The notes under the pieces: generated by a model | Told to the model about the DNA's origin: nothing | The model's database searches: none | Seen by the model: only the letters and a program-made list of their open reading frames with translations | Shown: piece by piece, positions 1 to 7,237 of the stretch | Layout: the number at the start of each line of letters is the position of its first letter | Position numbering within the stretch: the first letter of the stretch is position 1 | Program-made: the position numbers and the translations under genes | Assembly (NCBI GenBank): GCA_902796535.1 | Contig: CADBPL010000061.1 | Coordinates: 1 to 22,982, forward strand | Source: Oscillospiraceae bacterium | GTDB taxonomy: Bacteria > Bacillota > Clostridia > Oscillospirales > Acutalibacteraceae | DNA length: 22,982 bases | Reading direction: 5' to 3'

Positions 1-153
1 CTGAACATCGTCATCAAGCTCCAGTACGTCAACGGCCGCCCGGTCGCCAAGCTTTCCGACACGCCCGGCAAGGCCATGTGCCGCGACAACGATTACCTGG
101 AGTATCTCAAGCGTTCCGTTGATTTCCGTCTCAACCGAGGAAAGCAGAAATAA
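1..153 (+). CDS. Probable nicotinate phosphoribosyltransferase, C-terminal end (partial)
   Basis: The window opens inside a gene; frame 1 is open from base 1 to a TAA at 151-153, giving 50 residues. The fragment contains PVAKLSDTPGKAMCRDNDYL, which resembles the C-terminus of clostridial nicotinate phosphoribosyltransferases (pattern KxSDxPGKxMCxD followed by YLxYLK). That enzyme joins nicotinate to PRPP in the NAD salvage pathway in the cytoplasm. The match is from memory of the family and rests on a short tail, so the catalytic part cannot be checked. A hairpin follows 15 bases after the stop, so this gene is probably the end of its own transcript and unrelated to the exporter genes downstream. 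Confidence 0.6.
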   Translation: MNIVIKLQYVNGRPVAKLSDTPGKAMCRDNDYLEYLKRSVDFRLNRGKQK

Positions 154-167
154 AAGCGCTTAAGCAT

Positions 168-201
168 CGACCCCCGGCCGTGTGCCGGGGGTCGGATCTT
201 T
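168..201 (+). terminator. Rho-independent-type terminator after the first gene
   Basis: A perfect 11-bp inverted repeat pairs 168-178 (CGACCCCCGGC) with 184-194 (GCCGGGGGTCG) around a 5-base loop. It is followed by a short T-rich stretch (TCTTT, 197-201). The stem is very GC-rich, but the T tract is short, so termination may be incomplete. It lies between the stop at 153 and the next promoter at 242-270. Confidence 0.7.
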
Positions 202-241
202 ATGAAAACCGTTTGATACACAAAATACGGCAGTTTTTTTA

Positions 242-270
242 TTGCCCGCCGCCGCGGTTTGTGGTATAAT
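242..270 (+). promoter_or_regulatory. Sigma-A-type promoter of the ABC exporter genes
   Basis: A -35-like TTGCCC at 242-247 is separated by exactly 17 bases from a consensus -10 TATAAT at 265-270. The -10 carries the extended TGn element (TGG at 262-264). The exporter start codon lies about 44 bases downstream, with a GGAGG ribosome site at 300-304. Confidence 0.7.
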
Positions 271-313
271 CTGAAATCAATACGAAAACGGTTCCCGGTG
301 GAGGAAAGAACCT

Positions 314-2032
314 ATGCTGAAATATCTCAAGAAATACTGGCTGTTCTGTATTCTCGCTCCGCTGTTTATGGTGGGGGAGGTTTCGATGGATCTGTGGCAG
401 CCCGATCTGATGGCGAAGATCGTCGATCAGGGGGTGCTGCAAAGCGATTTTTCACTCATCGTCAGGGTCGGCGTTCAGATGATCCTGTGCGTGCTGGCGG
501 GCGGCACCTTCGGCGTGGTGTGCGGCGTGTTTGCCAACATTGCCGCGCAGGGCTTCGGCAACGACCTGCGCAAGGATCTGTTCGGGCACATCATGTCGCT
601 TTCGTTTGAGCAGACCGACCGCTTTTCCACCGGTTCCCTGATCACGCGCCTTTCCAATGATGTGACGCAGGTGCAGAATATGGTCGGCCTTGCCATTCGC
701 GGGCTGGTGCGCAACGGCGTCATGTTTTTCGGCGGCGTTTTCATGCTCTGGCGGCAGTCGCCGCGCTTCGCGCTCGTGGCGGCGTGCGGAATGCCGTTCC
801 TGATCGGTCTGATCGTGTTCTTTTTGCGCAAGGCTTCGCCGCTGTTCCGCATCGTTCAGGAAAAGCTGGACGGCGTGAACCACGTCATGCAGGAGGATGT
901 GGCCGGCGCGCGCGTTGTCAAGGCCTATGTGAAGGAAGCGTATGAGCTGGGGCGCTTTGACCGCGCCAACGACGCGCTGTGCCGCGAAAATCTGCGGGTG
1001 CAAACGCTCCTGTCTTTTATCGGCCCCGGCATGAACATCATTATGAATCTCTGCGTGGTCGGCGTGATTTTAGTGGGCGGCGTCACCGTTAAAAAAGGCG
1101 GCGGTCTTACGCCCGGCAGCATCATGGCCGCCATCACCTACCTGACCCAGATCCTCGGCGGCTTCGGTTTTATGGCCATGATCTTCCAGAGCTTTACGCG
1201 CGCCAAAGCGTCGGCGGAGCGGATCAACGAGGTGCTGGCCAGTGAGCCGAGTTTAGCGGACGGCGCAAACGAACAGCCTGAAACGGCGCGCGGCACGGTG
1301 GAATTCCGTGACGTGAGCTTTGCCTATCCCGGCACGACGCAAAACGTGTTGGAGCATATCGACCTGACTGTGCGGCAGGGCGAAACGCTCGCCGTTATCG
1401 GAGCGACCGGCAGCGGCAAATCCACCCTCATTGACCTGATCCCGCGTTTTTATGACGCAACGTCGGGCACGGTGCTGGTCAACGGCAGGGACGTGCGCGA
1501 TTATTCGCTCGATGCGCTGCGCGATAAGATTTCAATTGTCATGCAGCGGGCGGAGCTTTATTCCCGTTCGCTGGAAGAAAACATCCGCTGGGGCGCGCCA
1601 GACGCCCGGCCGGAGCAGATCAAAGCCGCTGCGCAGGTGGCGCAGGCGGACGATTACATTTGTGAAAAGGAATACGGCTACTATACGCCCGTTTCAGAGG
1701 GCGGCCATTCGCTTTCCGGCGGGCAGAAGCAGCGCGTCTCCGTTGCCCGCGCGATTTTGAAGCCGCATGAGATTTTGATTTTTGACGACGCCACCAGCGC
1801 GCTCGACCTGCGCACCGAAGCGGCGCTTTACCGGGCGCTCAATGAGCGGGATCCGGACAGCACGAAAATCATTATCGCGCAGCGCATTGCCTCCATTCGG
1901 AACGCGGATCGCATCATCGTGCTGGATAACGGCAGGATCGCCGCCGTCGGTACGCATGATTCGCTCATGGAAACCTCGGATATCTACCGCGATATCTTCC
2001 TTTCTCAGCAGAAGGAAGGAGGTGCGGCGTGA
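314..2032 (+). CDS. ABC exporter half-transporter, degenerate-site subunit
   Basis: This 572-residue protein has a type-1 exporter fold: a six-helix transmembrane domain (about residues 1-300) followed by a nucleotide-binding domain. Walker A is GATGSGKST at 363-371 and the signature is a canonical LSGGQ at 467-471. After the Walker B Asp491 the catalytic Glu is replaced by Asp492 (FDDATSALD). The switch-region His is replaced by Gln523 (IIAQRI). These two changes mark the degenerate-site partner of heterodimeric exporters such as TM287/TM288. Its intact signature should complete the active site of the next gene's product. A GGAGG at 300-304 sits 9 bases before the ATG. The substrate, perhaps a drug, lipid or peptide, cannot be read from sequence. 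Confidence 0.93.
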   Translation: MLKYLKKYWLFCILAPLFMVGEVSMDLWQPDLMAKIVDQGVLQSDFSLIVRVGVQMILCVLAGGTFGVVCGVFANIAAQGFGNDLRKDLFGHIMSLSFEQTDRFSTGSLITRLSNDVTQVQNMVGLAIRGLVRNGVMFFGGVFMLWRQSPRFALVAACGMPFLIGLIVFFLRKASPLFRIVQEKLDGVNHVMQEDVAGARVVKAYVKEAYELGRFDRANDALCRENLRVQTLLSFIGPGMNIIMNLCVVGVILVGGVTVKKGGGLTPGSIMAAITYLTQILGGFGFMAMIFQSFTRAKASAERINEVLASEPSLADGANEQPETARGTVEFRDVSFAYPGTTQNVLEHIDLTVRQGETLAVIGATGSGKSTLIDLIPRFYDATSGTVLVNGRDVRDYSLDALRDKISIVMQRAELYSRSLEENIRWGAPDARPEQIKAAAQVAQADDYICEKEYGYYTPVSEGGHSLSGGQKQRVSVARAILKPHEILIFDDATSALDLRTEAALYRALNERDPDSTKIIIAQRIASIRNADRIIVLDNGRIAAVGTHDSLMETSDIYRDIFLSQQKEGGAA

Positions 2033-3924
2033 TGGAAGACAGGAACAAGACCGTGCCGAAAGGCTTTGAACGCAGGCCGGACGAAAAGCATTCGGTCAGC
2101 CGCGACGACTTAAAGCGGGCTGTGGCGCAGACCGTCAATTTCCGCCCCGGTCGCGGCGGCCCCGGCAGAGGGCCGGCCGAAATTGAAAAGGCGGAAAACG
2201 TAAAGGGAACCGCACGGCGGATGCTGCAATATTTCAGCGGCGCCAGAAAACAGCTGGCAGGGCTGATCCTCTCTGTTGTTGCCGTTACGCTGCTTTCGCT
2301 TGCCGCGCCCGCCATGCAGGGCAGCGCGATCGACAGCATCAAAGCGCACGATTGGCCGCAGTTATACCGCTGCGCGGCACTGCTGCTGGGCATCTTTGTT
2401 GTGAACGTGGGTGCCAACCTCGCTCAATTGCTGCTTTCGGCGCGGCTGAGTCAGGGTGTTGTGCGGCGTATGCGCCACGACCTGTTTAAAAAAATCGACA
2501 ATCTGCCCATCCCTTATCTGGATACGCATTCCAACGGCGACATCATGAGCCGCATGACGAACGACGTGGAGAACGTTTCAAACACGATCTTCCAAAGCCT
2601 CGGCTCGCTGGTTAGCGGTGTGCTCACGCTCGTGGGCACCGTCACCATCATGTTCCTCTATTGCTGGCAGCTCACGCTGGTCACGATGATCTCGGTCATC
2701 CTCACCGTGCTGGTCACGAAAAAAATGTCGGGCGTTATGCGCAAGATTTACCGCAAACGCTCAGCGCTTCTGGGGGAACTCAACGGTCATTCCGAAGAAA
2801 TGATCACCGGCTACCGTTCGATCGTCGCTTACAACAAGCAGCGAGATGTGACAGCGGAATTTGAAAAAACCTCTGACACGCTGGCGAAAGTGAGCGTCAA
2901 GGCGGAAATTCTGGGCGGCTCGATGGGGCCGATCATGAACTGCATTTCCAACATCGGCTTTGTCATTGTGGCAGCGTTCGGCGGCTATTTTGCCTACACG
3001 GGGCTGATCACCATCGGCACCATTTCGGCGTTCATCGTCTACGCCAAGCAGTTTTCACGCCCGATCAATGAGATCGCGCAGCTTTACGGCAGCATTCAGA
3101 CCGCCGTTGCGGGCGCGGAGCGCGTGTTCACGCTCATGGATCATCCGGACGAGGACAACAGCGGCGATAAAACTCTGCGTGACACCAAGGGCGAAATCTC
3201 ATTCCGCCACGTCAATTTTTCCTACATTCCCGGCAAGCAGGTGCTGTATGACTTTAATCTGGACGTCAAGCCCGGGCAGAAGATTGCGCTCGTGGGCGCG
3301 ACCGGCAGCGGCAAAACCACTGTGGTCAATCTGCTCATGCGTTTTTATCCGCTCGATTCGGGCGAGCTCTTGATCGACGGCGTGAATATCAACGAAATCA
3401 GGCGCGACGAGCTGCGCCGCAGCACCGCCATCGTGCTGCAGGACACCTTCCTGTTTTCCGACACCATCGGCGGCAACATCAAATACGCCGACCGTGACGC
3501 GTCTGACGAGCGCATGAAAAACGCCGCAAAAATGAGCAATATCGCGCGCTATATCGAACGCCAGCCGGACGGGTATGACACCTACCTTTCTCACGCGGGC
3601 GAGAGCCTGTCGCACGGGCAGCGGCAGCTGCTGGCCATTGCGCGCGCGGTGCTGGCCGACCCGAAGATCCTTATTCTCGACGAAGCGACCAGCTCGGTCG
3701 ATACCCGCACCGAAAAGAAAATTCAGGACGCCATGGTCAACCTGATGAAAAACCGCACCAGCGTGATCATTGCGCACCGCCTTTCCACTGTGCGCGACGC
3801 CGACCGGATCGTCGTGATGGATCACGGCAGGGTCGTTGAAACCGGCAGCCACGAGGAGCTGCTGGCGCAGCAGGGCGTTTATTACGCGCTGTATCAAACG
3901 CAGTTTGAAGGCAAGGCGATATAA
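2032..3924 (+). CDS. ABC exporter half-transporter, catalytic-site subunit
   Basis: This 630-residue partner of the upstream gene has a roughly 60-residue Gly/Arg/Pro-rich cytoplasmic extension, then a six-helix transmembrane domain and an ATPase domain. Walker A is GATGSGKTT at 422-430. Walker B ends in the canonical Asp550-Glu551 (LDEATSSVD), and the switch His is 582 (IIAHRLS). Its signature is LSHGQ (526-530), with His for Gly, so the site it completes on the partner is doubly degenerate. AAGGAGGT at 2016-2023 lies 8 bases from this ATG, which overlaps the upstream stop as TGATG. A GTG at 2029 is possible, but only 5 bases from the ribosome site. The pair should form one heterodimeric membrane exporter. 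Confidence 0.93.
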   Translation: MEDRNKTVPKGFERRPDEKHSVSRDDLKRAVAQTVNFRPGRGGPGRGPAEIEKAENVKGTARRMLQYFSGARKQLAGLILSVVAVTLLSLAAPAMQGSAIDSIKAHDWPQLYRCAALLLGIFVVNVGANLAQLLLSARLSQGVVRRMRHDLFKKIDNLPIPYLDTHSNGDIMSRMTNDVENVSNTIFQSLGSLVSGVLTLVGTVTIMFLYCWQLTLVTMISVILTVLVTKKMSGVMRKIYRKRSALLGELNGHSEEMITGYRSIVAYNKQRDVTAEFEKTSDTLAKVSVKAEILGGSMGPIMNCISNIGFVIVAAFGGYFAYTGLITIGTISAFIVYAKQFSRPINEIAQLYGSIQTAVAGAERVFTLMDHPDEDNSGDKTLRDTKGEISFRHVNFSYIPGKQVLYDFNLDVKPGQKIALVGATGSGKTTVVNLLMRFYPLDSGELLIDGVNINEIRRDELRRSTAIVLQDTFLFSDTIGGNIKYADRDASDERMKNAAKMSNIARYIERQPDGYDTYLSHAGESLSHGQRQLLAIARAVLADPKILILDEATSSVDTRTEKKIQDAMVNLMKNRTSVIIAHRLSTVRDADRIVVMDHGRVVETGSHEELLAQQGVYYALYQTQFEGKAI

Positions 3925-3934
3925 GATAAAAAAG

Positions 3935-3970
3935 AACAGGCGTGCTGCCGGCGGAAGGCGCACGCCTGTT
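3935..3970. terminator. Bidirectional terminator between convergent genes
   Basis: A perfect 11-bp inverted repeat pairs 3935-3945 (AACAGGCGTGC) with 3960-3970 (GCACGCCTGTT) around a 14-base loop that can extend by GCC/GGC pairing. Read on the minus strand it is followed by TTCTTTTTTATC, a good U tract for the secreted-protein gene ending at 3981. On the plus strand it is followed by a weaker TTTCCTT for the exporter operon. Confidence 0.85.
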
Positions 3971-3980
3971 TCCTTATTGG

Positions 3981-4679
3981 TTAAATCACGACCGAAAAGT
4001 CGATTTTTGCTTTGACGTTTTTGAACGTCAGGGGGAACCCTCTGAAGCTGACTTTGATTTTGCCAATGTGAAGGTTGGCGGAATACTGCCACGTTCCGCC
4101 GGTGATCGTTCCGGTGTTTTCGTCGATCGTGACCTTGATCACAGCGTTTTGATACGTGATCGAAATGGAATCGCTGCCTTCCGTGATATTGGCTCCGATT
4201 TTTTTTGCTGCTCTTGAAAAATTGCCGAGCGTGCCGATCCCTCGGCCGACCGGGCCGTCTTTGGCACTCGCGTCAAAACCGTCGACCTGCTCCTTGAGCT
4301 TGAGTTGGATGGTGGTCACGCCGTTTGCGGAAGAGGAAGCCGCTTCGACAACGTCAGAAGTAAGCAGCTGATCATAACCCGGAATATAGTCGGTGGTAAT
4401 GGCGGCTTTGGCGAGCGTTCTTTTCGCGATGGGGGAGATGGCCCAAAGCAGGAAACCCGTGAACCCGTCGCCGGTGATCCTGCCGTCGAAGTTCAAGCTC
4501 AATTTGCCCTTGGGCGGGTTCACGGTGGCTGTGCAGGCATTGTTATAAGCGGCAACGATCGCTTCAAGGTCAGCATCCGTTCCCTGCAAATCAACAGCCC
4601 GGGCATTGCCGCCGCTGACCGAACAAGAGAGAAGGAGAAGAACCGCGCACATGAACGCGCCTGTGAATCTTTTAATCAT
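3981..4679 (-). CDS. Secreted protein of unknown function, paralogue of its neighbour
   Basis: The product has 232 residues. The start is set by a GGAGGT at 4687-4692, 7-8 bases before the ATG at 4679; the more upstream ATG at 4694 overlaps that ribosome site and is unlikely. The N-terminus is a Sec signal (MIKRF, then a Leu-rich core). It ends either at a weak lipobox (LLSC) or at a signal peptidase I site (ARA before VD), so it is either a lipoprotein or released. The rest is one domain of about 190 residues. It is clearly homologous to the C-terminal part of the protein at 4788-5816, sharing GPVGRGIGTLGN, ITYQNA and a shared NENTG-containing stretch ending in GGTW. I do not recognise this domain and assign no function. 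It ends at the bidirectional terminator at 3935-3970. Confidence 0.85.
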   Translation of the reverse strand: MIKRFTGAFMCAVLLLLSCSVSGGNARAVDLQGTDADLEAIVAAYNNACTATVNPPKGKLSLNFDGRITGDGFTGFLLWAISPIAKRTLAKAAITTDYIPGYDQLLTSDVVEAASSSANGVTTIQLKLKEQVDGFDASAKDGPVGRGIGTLGNFSRAAKKIGANITEGSDSISITYQNAVIKVTIDENTGTITGGTWQYSANLHIGKIKVSFRGFPLTFKNVKAKIDFSVVI

Positions 4680-4701
4680 TTTAATAACCTCCATATTTCT
4701 G

Positions 4702-4730
4702 AAAATACATTCATAATAAGAATATTACAA
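4702..4730 (-). promoter_or_regulatory. Possible promoter of the smaller secreted-protein gene
   Basis: On the minus strand a TTGTAA (4725-4730) is separated by 17 bases from TATTTT (4702-4707). It lies between the upstream gene's terminator and the ribosome site at 4687-4692. Both boxes deviate from consensus and the region is AT-rich, so this is a weak call. It is supported mainly by the need for a start after the terminator hairpin. Confidence 0.3.
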
Positions 4731-4740
4731 CTTATAAAAG

Positions 4741-4772
4741 AGGCGCGCTGCCGCTTGTGTTGCAGCGCGCCT
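4741..4772 (-). terminator. Terminator after the I42-domain gene
   Basis: A perfect 11-bp inverted repeat pairs 4741-4751 (AGGCGCGCTGC) with 4762-4772 (GCAGCGCGCCT) around a 10-base loop. On the minus strand it is followed by CTTTTATAAG. It lies 15 bases after the end of the gene at 4788-5816 and separates the two paralogues transcriptionally. Confidence 0.75.
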
Positions 4773-4787
4773 GCACTGGTTTTGAAA

Positions 4788-5816
4788 TCAGAAAGTAACC
4801 GAATAGAGCAGTTCGGCGTCAACATTCTTAACGGTAAAGCCGACGAAATTCAGCTTCACCTTGCTTTCACCGATGTGAACATGCGCGCGATAGCTCCAGG
4901 TACCGCCGACGATTGAGCCGGTATTTTCGTTGATCGAAACATTGATGGCAGCGTTCTGGTAGCTGACGCCAACGGTATCCGTGCCGGAGGTGAAGGTAGC
5001 GCCGATTGTTTTCATCACGCCGTCAAGGTTGCCGAGGGTGCCGATGCCTCTGCCGACAGGGCCGCTGTTCACGCCGGAATTCACGCCGTCAGGCTGGTCT
5101 TTGAGATTGATCACGAGCGTGATCACGCCGTTTTGCCTGTAGGCAGCCGCTGCGGTCACGTCTTCAGCCAGAATCGGCGGATAGCCGGGCAGTTTGTTGA
5201 CACTGTGGTCGCCTCTTGCCAGCACATTTCTGACAGAGGGGGAGAGGAGCCGGAGCAGTGCGCCTACGGCGCCTGCGCCGCTGATCCTGCCGTTGAGCCG
5301 CACGCTCTCCATACCGATAAGCTGGTTCCCTGTGGCGGCATAGGCTGCGTTATAATAGGCAACGATCTGATCGACGTCGGTCGAATACGGCTCGACCGGA
5401 TCAGTCTTGACCTCTTCCGCCTGCAAGGACAGATCGGAATAGACGGTGATTTTGATTTTGACGATGCGCGCCGGAACGTCTTCCCACGAAGGAATGTAGT
5501 TGAACGTAACGACCGAATCACCGGTTTTCAGCCCCTGGAACGAAACCTCTCTGGTGCCGGGCGCCTGAACCGTTCCGTTATCGTAGTCAGCAGTGAACTT
5601 GTCGCTTGAAACCTTGATCACCAGCGGATCGGAAATATCATATTTCCACGTGTAACCCGACGACCGGTTTTCCGCCAGCGAAATGATAACTGTCTTATTC
5701 GTGTCGTCGTAAGTGATGAGTTGTTTGGGGCCGGTTCTGACGCCGAGGCCGCTGTCAAACAGAGAGAGGATCATGAGAATCAAACTCATAATTGCGCTGA
5801 AGATTTTTGAGAGCAT
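4788..5816 (-). CDS. Secreted protein: chagasin-like (I42) inhibitor domain fused to an unknown domain
   Basis: The product has 342 residues. The N-terminus is a hydrophobic signal or signal anchor (about 1-25). Residues about 30-126 resemble the chagasin/I42 cysteine-protease-inhibitor fold. NRSSGYTW (50-57) matches the NPTTGY-type loop, followed by a Gly-containing loop (81-87, with PGTRE after it), and IPSW (108-111) stands where the family has RPW. In that family these three loops plug the active site of papain-like proteases. Residues about 148-342 are homologous to the whole mature part of the protein at 3981-4679. Inhibition of a host, diet or self protease is an inference, because the RPW Arg is missing and the loops are only approximate. 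GGAGGT at 5823-5828 lies 6 bases before the ATG. Confidence 0.85.
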   Translation of the reverse strand: MLSKIFSAIMSLILMILSLFDSGLGVRTGPKQLITYDDTNKTVIISLAENRSSGYTWKYDISDPLVIKVSSDKFTADYDNGTVQAPGTREVSFQGLKTGDSVVTFNYIPSWEDVPARIVKIKITVYSDLSLQAEEVKTDPVEPYSTDVDQIVAYYNAAYAATGNQLIGMESVRLNGRISGAGAVGALLRLLSPSVRNVLARGDHSVNKLPGYPPILAEDVTAAAAYRQNGVITLVINLKDQPDGVNSGVNSGPVGRGIGTLGNLDGVMKTIGATFTSGTDTVGVSYQNAAINVSINENTGSIVGGTWSYRAHVHIGESKVKLNFVGFTVKNVDAELLYSVTF

Positions 5817-5849
5817 ACAGAAACCTCCAAATTGGTTAATTTTTGAAAT

Positions 5850-5878
5850 ATTATATCATAAAGAAAGAACCATTTCAA
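5850..5878 (-). promoter_or_regulatory. Strong sigma-A-type promoter of the I42-domain gene
   Basis: On the minus strand TTGAAA (5873-5878) is followed after exactly 17 bases by a consensus TATAAT (5850-5855). The -10 has an extended TGA element directly upstream. The start codon at 5816 lies 33 bases beyond the -10. This is among the best promoters in the window, which suggests high expression. Confidence 0.8.
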
Positions 5879-5939
5879 CCCATAGTTTGGAATAAGTTGC
5901 GCTTTTTTGTGCGGAAATCCGATCAGGCCGGCATGGATT

Positions 5940-7070
5940 TCAGCGCAGACAGGCGGCAACGTCGCGTTCCAGCATGCAGGCGGAGCGGTTGCCGGCGCCG
6001 CCGTCATAAAGGGAATTTTTCATCATGACAACGCTGATGCGGTTTTGCGGATCGACCCAGAAGTGGGTGCCGTAGGCGCCGCTCCAGCCAAAGCAGCCGA
6101 CGCCCAGCCCGTGCTGATAATCGGACCCGACAACGACCCGCATACCCAGCCCCCACCGTTCACTGCCCGGCATGATCGATTCCGGCACGTGGGGCGAAGC
6201 CATTTGAGCAACGGAGGCAGCGGTCAGCACAGGCGCGCCGTCCGGCGCGGTTCCGCCGCGGCAGAGCATCTCGGCAAAACGGCAGTAATCATCGGCTGTT
6301 GTGGCCAGCCCGGCGCCCGCCGCCATGCGCGCGGGGATCATGTCGTTGAACACGCAGTGTTCCGTCAGGGCAGCCGTGGCACTGAGGCCCTGTTCGGTGC
6401 GCTCGTGCATCGGCGCCATTCTTGTCCACTGTTCCTCGCTCGGCGCAAAGGTCGTGTCAACCATGTTCAGCGGTTCAAAGAGGCGGCGCTTCAGGTATTC
6501 GTCAAACGGCAGCCCGGCGACCGCTTCCACGATCCCAGCCGCCAGATCAAACGCGTCTGTCGGGCTGTATGACTGCGCCGTGCGCGGCTCGAAGGCGAGC
6601 GGCTGCGCAGCGATAAGCGGCAGGGCTTCATCGAGCGGCAGGCGGACGGTGGTTTCCTGCAGCGCTGACAAAACCGGTTCGCTGCCGACGCCGCTTGTGT
6701 GGCAGAGCAGATCGGCAACGCGTATTTCGTTTTGAGCGGGGCGCAGTGCTGTAATTCTGCCGTCTTTCACCGCTGCCACCTGCATCTGCTTCATCTGCGG
6801 GTAAAATCGCGCAACCGGATCGTTCAGGTCAAGCAGCCCTCTGTCAACCAGCTGAATCACGGCCGCGGTGGTGATGGGCTTGGTCATGGAGGCGGCGCGG
6901 AACAGCACCGGTTTTTGCGGCGTATCGTTTGCGCCGAAGAATTCGCGGTAAACGCAGCGGCCGTTCTGGTGAACGACGACCTCTTTCAGGCCGACCCTGT
7001 GTTCTTCCAGCTCCTGCCGGGCGTGCGCCCGCACCAGCGCGGCGAGCGCGTTAACATTGATCGTTTTCAT
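5940..7070 (-). CDS. Serine hydrolase, class C beta-lactamase / family VIII esterase type
   Basis: The product has 376 residues. It carries the SxxK nucleophile motif SMTK (Ser61, Lys64) in FRAASMTKP. A YSPTDAF block stands in the YxN position; YSxxxD is common in family VIII esterases. A WSGAYGTHFWVDP segment lies near the C-terminus in place of KTG. Such enzymes hydrolyse esters, amides or D-Ala peptides; the true substrate is unknown. I chose the ATG at 7070 because AGGTG lies 5 bases upstream; an in-frame ATG at 7145 would overlap the promoter region. No signal peptide is present with this start, so it is probably cytoplasmic. No hairpin follows the stop. Confidence 0.9.
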   Translation of the reverse strand: MKTINVNALAALVRAHARQELEEHRVGLKEVVVHQNGRCVYREFFGANDTPQKPVLFRAASMTKPITTAAVIQLVDRGLLDLNDPVARFYPQMKQMQVAAVKDGRITALRPAQNEIRVADLLCHTSGVGSEPVLSALQETTVRLPLDEALPLIAAQPLAFEPRTAQSYSPTDAFDLAAGIVEAVAGLPFDEYLKRRLFEPLNMVDTTFAPSEEQWTRMAPMHERTEQGLSATAALTEHCVFNDMIPARMAAGAGLATTADDYCRFAEMLCRGGTAPDGAPVLTAASVAQMASPHVPESIMPGSERWGLGMRVVVGSDYQHGLGVGCFGWSGAYGTHFWVDPQNRISVVMMKNSLYDGGAGNRSACMLERDVAACLR

Positions 7071-7110
7071 AAATTCACCTGTTGTAAGAATAATCGTGAG
7101 ATTGCCGCTT

Positions 7111-7139
7111 ATTGTAACACAAACCGTTCCCCGATGCAA
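7111..7139 (-). promoter_or_regulatory. Promoter of the serine hydrolase gene
   Basis: On the minus strand TTGCAT (7134-7139) and TACAAT (7111-7116) are 17 bases apart. The -10 differs from consensus at one position. It lies about 40 bases upstream of the chosen start at 7070. It is divergent from the GH5 operon promoter at 7169-7197, leaving about 30 bases between the two -35 elements. Confidence 0.7.
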
Positions 7140-7168
7140 CATCACTCAGCAGAATTGCCGATTTCTTA

Positions 7169-7197
7169 TTGACAGATAAACGGATTTCTGTTAAAGT
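7169..7197 (+). promoter_or_regulatory. Promoter of the six-gene glycan operon
   Basis: A perfect -35 TTGACA (7169-7174) is followed after 17 bases by TAAAGT (7192-7197), four of six matches to the -10 consensus. A perfect -35 with a poor -10 is compatible with regulated expression. The spacer contains TAAACGGATTT (7177-7187), which resembles a sequence at the start of the opposing glycosidase operon. No regulator gene is present in the window. Confidence 0.6.
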
Positions 7198-7237
7198 TTA
7201 CTTATTTAAAGCTTCTTTATGGAAAGGATGCGGAAGC

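Noticed and set aside
234..240. Run of seven T bases as a terminator U tract
   Set aside because: No hairpin lies directly before it. The hairpin at 168-194 is too far away, and the run sits just upstream of the -35 box.
283..296. A cre-like sequence (GAAAACGGTT) in the exporter 5' leader, and a related GAAAACCGTTT at 204-214
   Set aside because: Both miss several fixed positions of the catabolite-response consensus and do not form the expected palindrome.
5880..5940. Possible terminator after the serine hydrolase (minus strand)
   Set aside because: Only a four-base-pair hairpin (CGGAAATCCG) is present, and it is followed by A-rich rather than U-rich sequence on the transcript.
7190..7201. 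GTTAAAGTTTAC as a LacI-type operator over the GH5 operon -10
   Set aside because: Only 8 of 12 positions are symmetric and the central CG is missing, so it is not distinguishable from chance.
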